From the NCBI GenBank assembly GCA_020746105.1, contig CM036619.1, positions 59,197,135 through 59,261,134 of the forward strand: DNA of 64,000 bases. Direction: 5' to 3'. Shown here in pieces: positions 38,315 through 49,201 of the stretch. Below the pieces are notes generated by a model. The model had not been told where the DNA came from and did not search any database. It was given only the letters and a program-made list of their open reading frames with translations. Numbering within the stretch: the first letter of the stretch is position 1; each line of letters opens with the position of its first letter. The stretch comes from Trogon surrucura (taxonomy: Eukaryota > Chordata > Aves > Trogoniformes > Trogonidae). The translations under genes and the position numbers were made by a program.

Positions 38315-40041
38315 TGCTTTCCCAGAGGCACCACTATCTCTGCTTAGGAGCCCAGCCGTGCCCGGCTGTGGCTCTGTGGGAGTGGCTGAAACCGGCTGTG
38401 TTTGTCAGGGGGCAGCCCCAGTTTCTTCACCCAGAGAAGCCCCCTGTGGTCAACACCTGGGCACTCGGACCCAATACAGTCCCAAAGGTCACTGATACAG
38501 TCCAAGGTTCTACTATATCTGCACCTTTGTTCTGTTTTCTCAGCACCAGCAATCCCACATAGTTCAAAGTTCTGGTAGCCTTCCTGTGTTTGCTTAGAAG
38601 ATGAAGAAAGGAATACAAGGAGTTTATTTGCACAAATTCTATGTTTTCAAAATCATTTTGGGACCTAGCATGCAGAAATAGCAGGCTGAGAAGACAATTT
38701 GGCATTTGTAAGTTAACACCTGCACTTATTGAACTAGGATTGTTTAATTTATTTATCACTCCTTTACTGCAGTGTACAAGGCCACTGTAACACAGCCTGT
38801 GGAATTTGTTGACATCCAGAAAGACTAATATTTTCATCTTCTGAGATATCTGTCTGAGTGTCAGCTCTACTTAGCAAGTAAAATGGCAGTAGACACAGAG
38901 GTGGGTGTTGCTTCAGGTTTGAAACTCTGTGCTGCTGGATTTCTCATAGGGATGTACTATAATCTCTGCTTTCCTCAGCTAAATTCTTACTATAGACAGT
39001 CATATTCAGCTAAGCAGGGCACTCTGTTCAGTTTGAGCTGTGTTATCTAAGATATCAGTTGTCACTTCCCTGACTATTGACTGCTTTAAAAGGCTACATG
39101 CTTAGGCTAAATATATGTATGTTCATAAGGCTTTATGTATGACATATGTCTTGTACACTACAAGCTATCATCACTATATATCGTTTCTAAAAGTGAAACT
39201 AGCAAAGACAAATGTCATGTTGTATTTAACATTTACATGTATGTTTTATATTACCTTAAGCACAATTTTATTCCACTGAAAAGAAACAAGAACCACCTGA
39301 AGCTCACAGAGAATCTCATTATTGCCAGTCTGTTATAAATGGAAAGAGTTTAGAGATTAGACTAGCACCTGGTAGAAAGATGAATATGGCATATGTTGCT
39401 ACCTAGTTTTGTATGCATAGGTTAGAACTGAACAAAAGAGAAGAGGAAATAAATGGCTTAATATAATATGAAAAATTAAAAGAATTCTAAAATTTCTTTT
39501 ACAATGCATACCAACAAATTAATGTTTCAACATTTTGTTAATATTAGCATTTTGAATCTCCTTTCATCATGTATCAGTTTGCATCTGTGTGATGAACCTG
39601 CACATCCTTGCACTCCTGAGTCTCTTTTTCTTATTGGTAAGTTTCTTAATAGCTACAATACTCCGTGACAAATATCCCTCTTTAAGATTAGTGTCATTTA
39701 TGGCAACATACACATTAGCTAAAGAATAATTATGCTTTATTCATGGGGTTAATTGTAACATTATAACTAAACCCACCTATTCCTGACTAGCTTTAATAAA
39801 GAAGATACACACTTCTCTCTGGAGTGTTCAGTCTCTTCTAAACATACGGGAGGTCATTGATCAGCGAAGGAGAAGCACTAAATCCACCTCTTAGATGAAA
39901 TGTCGTTGTATTCCTCCTTCAGCACTTACTCCCTCATATTACATAAGTCCGTAAATAAATGATTAAAACCCCACAGATTTCTCCCTGAGCTCTTCAGTCT
40001 TATCATTTGTATATTCTGGCATTATCATAAAATGATAAATG

Positions 40042-40055
40042 ACTGCCGCGGCAGT
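40042..40055. repeat. 14-bp perfect palindrome with two CpGs
   Basis: ACTGCCGCGGCAGT is its own reverse complement and sits in otherwise very AT-rich sequence. It could be a dimer binding site or a chance palindrome. Confidence 0.6.
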
Positions 40056-43000
40056 GAATTTATATTGTCAATTTAGTTGCTTGAAAGTGAACTTCCATAT
40101 AATACCTTCGTAAAGACTAGCAGTGTTAGAAAGACAAACCCTGTTTAGCTGCTCAGAGGAGAGCTGAAGTCTCTTGATTGTGGTTTAAATTTTACTTAGC
40201 ATGTAAAAACCGTTGAGATCACACTTAAAAGGGAGGGGGAGGGAATCCAATGAACCGGTGCAGAAGCACACCCTGCTGACAAACCACTGGCTGGCACGGA
40301 GGAGACAGCTGCTTTCCAGCCCTCCTGGCTGAGTTGTACAGATGGGAAGGAGGGAGCAAAGCAAAAAAAAAAAAACCAACCCAGCAATGACAACACCCAA
40401 GAAAACTACATTTGTGTTAAGAGTGAGAGAAGTAAATACAATAAATTATGTGCTAAGAAAGGGCTTGCATTTTTATTGAAGATAAATGGCACAAATGGGA
40501 GAAAAATATTCTCACTCCTTACTTTATCATTATAGTTCTCAAATTAAACTTCATAGGTATTTTCTTAGGAATATTGCAAATCTGCTATCCCATATTCAAT
40601 CTTGAAAAAAAATAAAGTAGCATAAAACTAAATGCTGAATGTTAAAGTGTAGAAGTTTGTCCTCCATATACAGAAGCAAAAATATTTCATACAAAACACA
40701 TAATCACATCACTATTCTTGTGGGACTGTTGCTGTCCATTGCTCCCTTCTGGATAGAATCAGATAGTTTTCCTTGTCTTCAATGTCATCTCTAAACCTCA
40801 GCTTCCCCATATAACAAACTTTTAACACAGTAGTTTCCTTTTGTTTGGCACCAGCAACTTGAAGGATCTGTGTACAATAAAATTGCTAAAATAACTTATG
40901 AGGGTCTGTGATTAGACTTCAATAGTGAGAACATTGCTAGCTTTGGTAAAAATCAATCTTAACAGTGTAGAGAAAATAAATTTACCTTTTGTTTTCAGTT
41001 TCACTGAGCTCTATCCAGCTGTGGGTAGCTTTTCTTTATACCTACCTCACTAAAAGCTGGCTTAAGTGTCCTAGCACTATATTGTAATACCTTATTGCTA
41101 CACCTTTTTCAGACCAAAATTTTATTTCTTATTTTGCCCCTGGTGCGGGGTACCTAAAGAGCCAGAGGTATAAAGCAAGAAACAAGCATATTTGCCTTAC
41201 CTAATATTTAGTCCTTAACTGAAGTCTTTCTTAAATTCTTTCAGTTGATTTATCACAGCCTATGCACTGGAGCAAATGCTCTTGAAACATGCTTCTATTA
41301 ATAGACTGATTTTTGAGCATGGGTACCAGTTATTGTGGTTTTTTTTAAGGCTCAGGAACATTTCTCCCTTTATTTTTTGGGCAGTGAGAAATGTCCTTTC
41401 GTGCCTGTGTGAATGCTTTGCCACGTGTCCCATAACACTTTCCGACAATGTGACACAGACAACACAGGGCAGATAAATCAGTCCATGCTCCTTGCCTAGA
41501 GGGGTCTGACATTAAGTGCAGGAAGGCACCGTGCGATATGTAGATTGTCATGTTACAGCCACCCTAGGGTCAGTTATGTGGATGCATACAGCACTCATTA
41601 AGGAGAATCTGATACACTGTATTATCCTCTGGCTGATGTTGCAGTGATCAGTTTAAAAAATAATGCCAGTCCCTTTGTGTCACTACATCCCTGTGAAACT
41701 CTCTAAAGCCTTCTTAGTTTTCTTGGTTTGTCATACTTTACTAGCATCTTGATGACTTGATAGCTAGGTATAGTTTCATGCAGGTATATTTCATAAGCAC
41801 CTTTATCTACAGACACACACATGCCTGAGTCACAGCTGTTTGGGGGGGTGCTTCGCTGAAGCCCTATGTCTGTGCATCTGTTAAAGAGATACAGGGATGG
41901 CTCACAAGAGATCATGAAACCAGCAAAAACCAAAAGCGTGAGACAGTATTTTGGTCATTCCACAGCTCACAGAACTTCACCTTTCAGAGAAAAAAAATGA
42001 AGAAAAACTTTGCAAAGGGAAGCTCACAGAATTTCATGTCCCCTTTGGCTCATTCCCGATGAATATCTATGCAGGAGGTAACATTTAGAACTTAAAAACT
42101 AAGCAAATGGGAAGAGCTTAAGTGATTGCTTTTCTCTTTGAGCTAATGTCAGGCTGCTCTTATTAACGACGTAAAATAGGTTCCGTGATATGAATGTACA
42201 AGCTGTAATCAAGTGCATTGATCTCTGCAGCTACCCGGTGGTAAAACATGTGGAAAACAACTCTTTATTCCAAACAGAATTTAGCAAAGGATATATCTTG
42301 AAGCCTCATAGTTGGGGTTAGGATCCAGGGTTTTTGCTTTTTATTCAAATCATTATCATGCCACCAAGCATGATAAAAAGGAAAAAAAAAAAAAAAAGCA
42401 AAAATTGTCTGGTAACAGATGTATTTTTTTTTTTCCATTCACGTGTGGCATGGTCAAGAGGAACAATACCTTGTGCTACTTCAGTACTTTCTACACGTAA
42501 AAAAGAAAATAAATCTGAAATAAATAAATTTAAAAAATCAGCTATTTTGAATCTTATCCAAGGTGAATAGAATGTTAAGATTTGGGTCAAATTCATGCCT
42601 GGAATAACTTCTACATAAATATGTGAATGGGTAACCTTACTGATCTTCAGTGAAAGCTGAGTTTCTGGCAAAGAGGCTCAACTTGTTGGACTCTGGGCTT
42701 GAATTTCCTGTTCTGTTTTCCTGTCCTATGAAAAATGTTATAGAATCAAATGAAGTTTTAAACATTTTTGTGTTTTGTGTTGTTGTGTTTTTTTGGTTTG
42801 GTTTGGTTTGAGTTTTTTTAATTAAAAATCTGGAAAATGATTACAAACTATATTTAGAGTTTTCAGGTAATTTTATTTCCTACGCTTGAAACATCTTGTT
42901 TAGAATTCTGCTGTTTCATTTTTTTTATTATTATTTTTGAATTTTGGGTGTTTTCCTACCCTAATTTCCTTCTTTCCAAATGTTTTGGTTTCTTCTAGTA

Positions 43001-46000
43001 GTTGCTGCTTTTGGCTGAACCTTGACAGGTCAATAACCTTTTTTGGGGGAGTCGGAGGGGAGGAGGCAGCAGCAGAAATGACTTTCCCATTTTTTCACTC
43101 TGCTGACATTCCTATTTCTTCCTCTATATCCTTTCTTTCTCTTTACTATTCTCTATTGTAATCATTCTGTTATCAACGCTGTGTGTGAAGCAGGAACACT
43201 ATGCATATCTCTAAGGACAGATTAACAGAAATACTATTAATCGAAAAACAAGCCCTTCATAACCATCTACAGCTTTATAACTCAGCTTCTCACTGTGTGA
43301 GGAGCGTTAACGTTGTTAACAATTTCAGAGTTCATAGCCCTGGCCTGCTGGTCTTAAATGGTCTATCCACACTAGGATTTATAGCCACCCTTGTAATGGC
43401 CCTTAAAAAATGTCAGCTGAGTGTGGCTGTGACATACTTCATTTCTGCATTTTAGAGAGATGCAAAATTCAGTTACATATACAAGTTTCCATAATGAAAG
43501 GAGCATCCACGTCATTCCAGCTGGTCTCTAGTCCACATTTAAGATACGCGGGTATCCTGCTACAAACATTTCTATTGTGAAAGTAGAATAGCATGTAGGC
43601 CTACTAGAAAGATACAGCTTTCAATAATACCCTGGTAATGTACTCATTCAGCAACAATTCCTTCTGGGGAGCTTGTATGGCACTCAGATATAACCTAAAT
43701 TAAAGAAAAACACCAAATTAGTAAACAACTGCGAAATGTTCTGGGAAGAAACTCTGACGAGTGTCAGAATTTGAAGATAGTGACTATTTTGGACTCCTTG
43801 TCCAAGGGGGATCCAGCATTTGCTAGGCAATTTTAAAATGTAACCCAGTAGCTTTTAACAGTAGGTCACTTCAGTGCAAAGGTGATAGGCAGGAGCAAAG
43901 CCTAAAAAGTAGGCTGTTGTTATGGAGAGCCAAAATACTGTGGTCAATTTTATGCTTAATAAAAGTCTGCGCTGATTTTTTTTTCCGCTTTTTGTTTATG
44001 GCTCAATTAATTTTTGGATAATAAAAATTATTGGACTTGTGAGACCTAACATCTCTAGTTTTCCACAGCATCTGTGGAAATATGTGTTGCAAAGAACAGA
44101 TACGCAGGTTTTCTTGGATGACTACATGCCTAATTACTTAAAAGCAGACAGTAAAGCTATTGTAGCTCTCAATCATCAATATCAGTGCAGACATGCATTA
44201 TTAGATTTGGTGTGGCAGTTCTGCAGAAATTATGACACTACTAGCAGTTTCCCTCCTGTCTGGAGATTGTTTTGAGAATGATTTTTTTTAAAGGTTAGCT
44301 TAAGTAAAATACATTTCTATACATTTATTCAATAGATATACAGTTAAAAATCTTTGGGGAGCTGAAAAATTCAGATTGATCTCAACAGATTGCCATTAAC
44401 TGTACATTAGAGTTCAGCTTTGCTGAGTACCAATCAGTTCAACACAATATTTGATAATTCATAATAATTAATAATTTTGCTTAGCTAGTGAGATAATCTT
44501 TTGAGTTAGTGTAATTGAAAATAATAGAAATGCTGAAAACATAAACAGCCTCTTAACTTCCTGAAAACCAGAGAAGGTTTGTGCTTGTAATTTCAGCATT
44601 CTGAATCATATCTCTAAATGTATTACTCATTAACTCTTGTGCAGTGACTATGTCAGAACAAGATATTTCAGACGTGTGCTTTTTGGGTTCTGTTTCACTG
44701 TGGCTGTCTCCTGCTGATCTCAGCCCTGCCCATCTGCAGCCATTTCCTTTTGTTCTCAGCTAGAACAAGAGACAATTTAGGAAACTACTTGGCTCCTAGC
44801 TTCTGACAGCTCCGCATCTTGAGAACCCGCTTGCTGCACCTTACAGATGACCCAACTTCATTCTTCTGCCTTCATTTTTCATGAGTGAAATCAGGCAGGA
44901 AAGGTGAAGAGCCACTCAAAAAGTTTTCCAAAAGCTATGAGAAGAGACCAGTCTCTTGACTGGTAACCCAGCTGTGTCTCCACAAATTTTCTACACTCAG
45001 TATTTGGGAGACTGGATCTCAAATCACATGTACAATTTGTGTACAAATTGCGCTATTGGGGAAAAAAAACCCAAATGCTGAAAAATAATAATTAATAATC
45101 AATATTACAACATGTAGCCAGGCAAATAAATACCTTACTGTTCTTAATGGATATTGCTGCCTCACACAAAACAATACAGAATGTCACATATGGTAACAGA
45201 AATGGCATAAAACCTTTTTAACATATAACAGAAGGAATTTAATTTCTATGTGTCTCATAACTGTGGATTCAAATTGTGATTTTTCTTTTTTCTGTCTGAA
45301 GTCTCAGACAGCTAAATTCACACACATCATAGGTGCTCAGCCTCATCATTCAGAAGAGATGGTTGCCTTTTAGTCTGTATTCTGCTTTGTGCAAAACAAT
45401 AAGGGGAATCTGCATCCTCTCTGCTTGTTTCCCTTTTAGCCTTAACAATTAAACTGGAACTTAACTAAGCATTATGTTGTTCAGCCAAAAAGATGTAAAT
45501 CAGAAACCTTCTTAGAAACCTTGTTTTACAGGACCCACCCATCTGTTGAACGTCACAGTGCATGATTGCTTTCAACACAAACATTTTCAAGTCCTGGCTG
45601 TTTCTCATGCCCAGACTGTCTCAATCTGCATGTAGTCATGCTGTCCAGGTCAGACAAGGCCCCTCAACAGAACAGACCAAAATCTACCTACCTAGGGGAT
45701 CCTGATATTAAAAGTGTGCTCAGAGCATGCATAATACAAAGAAAAGACTGACTTTCTTATAAGTGTAGCCAGATGAGGAGGTAATAATTAGTTTCTTTAT
45801 GCTTTGCTATTATAACTTTGCAGTTGTAACACCTGCTCAGAAACCTGGATACTGAGGTTTAGAATTCTGCTCAATGAGACAAGGTTCAAGACCACATCCC
45901 CCATTCAGGAGAAGGCTGTAGAATAGTCTGGATGGGAACAAGTCTGAATGAGAGCTTGTAGGGAGAGGTTGGGGAGGGAGAGGAAGTAAAAAAGAAATTG

Positions 46001-47438
46001 ATGAAAAAAGTGCTATTTACTTCTCCAGCAGAATTAATGTAAAATTCAAAGTGTGCAGGAGACTTAATAGAAGAAAAAAAAATGATGGAAGAAGCTAACA
46101 ATGCGAGTGCTTAACTGGCAGCAGCAGGAGATTTAGGTTCTAACATCTGCTCCCAAGATTCATTCAATTCTCTTTAATCCAGTGTGTCACTTGAAAAAGA
46201 CTGTCAATTCTGGGAGCAAGAGTTGGCACATAGGACTTCCCTGCTTTCTGGCAGTTCTTCATAGTTTATGACATTTTACTGGTTTTGATGTGACATATTA
46301 CAAAACATGTTCCTGTATAGTTAGCTTCATTCCCAAAAGATCCTTCTTGATATGAAATACGGAAAAGCTGTGCTTTTTGTCTTGCATTTTTGTCACTTAT
46401 GACCAGAGGTTTTCCTCAATATTTTTAGTATGGTATTGCATTGTTCACTGATAGTTTTTGTCAGCGAGTCCCTGAGTTCTTGAACACATGGATTTCCAGG
46501 AAAAAGAAGAGACCATGCTGCTTGACCTGCATACTGCTACTTTCTATGAATACCTTTGAGATATTTTTCAATGCAGTCGTTTTCTCCTGGGAAATAAGTT
46601 AATTACTCCCAATAGGTAATGTGTTCCTGGAGCAGAAAGTATGAGTTTTATGACACTAATTTGCTAAAAATACAAGGAAAAAAATCAATTTGAATCAATC
46701 AAACTGAATAAATTTTCACAGAGAAGTCATAAAGGGAATTATAGCATTGTATATGTCCTGTCTTCCTTCAAAATAAGCCAAATAAACATTTGTATATTTC
46801 TAAAACATACCTGTAAATGCAACAAATTCAGCTCTGGGAATTTGTTATTTATTGCCAGTAATGCACCAACATATGTTGAGCCCTTCCTTCTGTGCAATTT
46901 GAAATTAACACAAATGTATTAAGCTTCTTTAATGGTAGCATATTCTAATGAGAAAACAGTTTACAATCTGCTTTCTCTTTGGTTATGAGGACCAGGTTTT
47001 CAGAAATTGCTGCTAATGCTGTAATCATATTTGTACATATATTTATTTTGTATATAAAATTTATAACTGTGTAAGCAACATTTAGACATACACATTACTA
47101 TGGATGCTTTTACATACTAAAGTGGATTTTGAGAATTCGGTAGATTCATGCATGATTTTACACAGGTTCATAAACAGTTAATTAGTGGGAAAAATATCTC
47201 AAAAAATATTTGTGTTGAGAGTCAGAATATCACAAACTCCTGGAGAATATTGAAAAATACCAAGTAAATATCACTATGTGCTTGTCTGGCTGTTCTGCTT
47301 CTTTAGCATCTGCTAATCACTGCCGTTAGAGATAGGACACCAGATACAAAGATCTTTGATCTGACTTGGTTTGACTGTTCTTACGTTCTCATGCAGATCT
47401 GTTCACAAATGTTTTGACTAAAAGCTGTGTAGAAGGTC

Positions 47439-47506
47439 TGTAGCAAAGAAAGAAGTTAAATAATGAAGGGATTGTAGCAAATAAAGAAGTTAAATAATGA
47501 AGGGAT
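47439..47506. repeat. 34-bp tandem duplication
   Basis: A 34-bp unit beginning TGTAGCAAAG at 47439-47472 is repeated at 47473-47506 with a single G-to-T difference. This is a local duplication of recent origin. Confidence 0.9.
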
Positions 47507-48751
47507 TGAAACCTAAATCCTAAAAGTACTTTGGAACATACTTTTCTTCTTAGTCCCGCTGTCTCCTGTAAATGGAGAATTAGATCCTGCTACTTACACT
47601 GCAGTTTTTTTTCCCTCATAAGTCTCTCTTATCTTTTTTTCTTTTCTTTTCCACAGCTTATTTGCAATCGTGTCTCAGACTGAAGTGCAATTGCCACATT
47701 GTGCCCTGTTAGAGTGATAGTTAAGGACTTCCCTGGACAAGAAAGCTCTGCGCATCCCACCCATCATAGCCGCACAATGAGTAGTAGTCTACAGAGAAGT
47801 CAGTCCCTCCAGCAAAAGTTCAAAAAGAACTGTTTAATAGTAATTGAAATTCAGTACAGCTAGATAATTTGTTATGGAGCTTTATGCCACTCCCTGAGAG
47901 TGGTTTTAAAAAAGAATATTTAATTCCACTGAAATTTTAAAACACACAATTTTCATGTGAAGTATTGGTAATCTTCCTCAAGGAAATCCTCACAAGGCTG
48001 TCTTTCTTATCCTCATTGCATTCTAACTTTCATGAAAAAAAGGAACACAGCTTTGACTCCTGCCTGGATTTGTTTTCATTGCGAGCATTTTTAATTCTCT
48101 ATTACAATTAATGCTAATGTGATTAATGCCAGAGAATACTGCAGCAGTCCTAAGGTGGTGTGGGATGACTGGAATGAAGACATTCTCCTGTTCTATGCTA
48201 CAGAATAATAAAAACCCCTAAGTGGTGTGAACAGATGACTACTAGCTGCCTGACAAATATTCAAGCCATAAATAATGTATGATGTACCGGTTACATCATA
48301 GGCTCAAAGGGCACTGCATGTTTTCAGCTCTGCTGTTGAAACAGGATGGAAACAGTCTACCAGTATAAGAAGAAAAGGTCTCCATGTCTGAAGCTCTCAA
48401 ACGTTGCTTGGGTCTGGAGGAGGGAGGAAGGGGAGCAGGCCTGTGCTAAGACTGAGAGATAAAAAAAAGTAATCAAGATGGGTTTTAATCCAAAACTTTA
48501 TATAGTGCAGTAATCTGAACTTCTCAACCAAAAGCTTACAGATTTATTTTGTTTGAGGCAACAGAAATGCAAGGTAGGAACCTGGAGACTTAAGCAACAG
48601 CTAGACATTAGAAGCAGAAGAAAAAAAAATCCCACAAAAACCCCAGTGCTTTGCAAGTATGTTTTTCTTCCCACATGATGCTACAATGGTGTTTGGTCTG
48701 TTTCAGTGTTGGCTGGAAGTTTTCTCAACAGGCTGTAGCTGGCTCAAGAAC

Positions 48752-48756
48752 GGTGG
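48752..48756. repeat. Target-site duplication of the CpG-rich LTR (left)
   Basis: GGTGG immediately left of the TG end, matched by GGTGG at 49197-49201. The surrounding GTGGTGG sequence makes the left boundary ambiguous by a few bases, but the 48757 start gives both TG...CA ends and a perfect 5-bp duplication. Confidence 0.8.
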
Positions 48757-48904
48757 TGTGGTGGTTTAAGCCGAGTGACCGGCCAGGAGAGACAAAGAAC
48801 AACGTGGCCGCTCTCTCACTCGCTCACCCCTGCCGGGAGTGAGGGGAAGAGCCCAGAGAGAACAGTAGGCGGAGGCTCGTGGGATTGAGATAAAAACAGT
48901 TTCT

Positions 48905-48910
48905 TTTAAT
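48905..48910 (-). promoter_or_regulatory. Poly(A) signal ATTAAA in the CpG-rich LTR
   Basis: ATTAAA on the minus strand about 150 bp from the sense 3' end of the LTR, downstream of the TATA box. Confidence 0.5.
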
Positions 48911-49065
48911 GGTGGACATAAATGATAACGATAACAATAACCGTGAAGTGATAGTAACATTTAACCAGATATAACGCGAGTAACATGTAACGCGGATCTC
49001 ACCACCCGGACGCAGCGATGCGCCCGGACCAAGAACCGGAGAGACCCCAACCCCGACCAGCCCCC

Positions 49066-49075
49066 TATATATATA
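49066..49075 (-). promoter_or_regulatory. TATA box of the CpG-rich LTR
   Basis: TATATATATA within a GC-rich setting, about 125 bp from the sense 5' end. This is a typical U3 promoter position. Confidence 0.6.
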
Positions 49076-49201
49076 CCCCGAGCATGACATTATGATGGTA
49101 TCGAATATCCCTTTGGCTAGTGACTAGTTTGGTTCAGCTTTTCCCCGACTAGCCCCTTTACTGAGAATTAACCCTACCCTAGCTGAACCCAGAACAGGTG
49201 G

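Larger units (their letters stand above)
37332..38478 (-). mobile_element. Solo LTR (about 1.15 kb) of an avian endogenous retrovirus with internal tandem repeats
   Basis: Read on the minus strand it starts TGTATTGGGTCCGAG and ends AGTCAACCCACCA, so TG...CA ends are present. A TATTTAA box lies 165-170 bp inside the 5' end (38308-38314). The U3/R part is dominated by imperfect repeats of about 45 bp between about 37746 and 38200. I recognise this layout from long LTRs that are common in bird genomes. The flanks (CTCTC on the left, GTCCC on the right) show no matching target duplication, so the copy is older, rearranged or its ends are shifted. No internal retroviral sequence adjoins. It is probably ERVK- or ERVL-class; the class cannot be decided from the LTR alone. 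Confidence 0.82.
38479..48751. other. Unique AT-rich non-coding DNA
   Basis: Over 10 kb without a recognised gene or transposon. Visible local structure comprises a 14-bp CpG-containing palindrome at 40042-40055, A/T homopolymers at about 42380-42395 and 42424-42435, a 34-bp tandem duplication at 47439-47506, and a strong pyrimidine tract plus CAG at about 47625-47657. The open frames are short and unrecognised. Confidence 0.5.
48757..49196 (-). mobile_element. Solo LTR of an avian endogenous retrovirus, short CpG-rich family
   Basis: A 440-bp LTR in minus orientation. In sense it begins TGTTCTGGGTTCAGCT and ends GGCTTAAACCACCACA. The perfect 5-bp target duplication GGTGG flanks it at 48752-48756 and 49197-49201. 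A TATATATATA box (49066-49075) and an ATTAAA poly(A) signal (48905-48910) are in the correct order. CpG density is far above the surroundings and apparently intact, pointing to a young insertion. The 5' end resembles that of LTR copy A (TGTYCTGGGTTYAGCT), so the two families share an ancestry, although the bodies differ. No internal viral genes remain. ERVL class is inferred from the 5-bp duplication. Confidence 0.9.

Noticed and set aside
37673..38495. Plus- and minus-strand frames up to 162 codons that look like repeat proteins
   Set aside because: They lie wholly inside a solo LTR, and their periodicity follows the 45-bp DNA repeat. All frames of the array stay partly open for the same reason.
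44690..44860. GC-richer patch that might be an exon or promoter
   Set aside because: No open frame of note, no CpG enrichment and no repeat signature.
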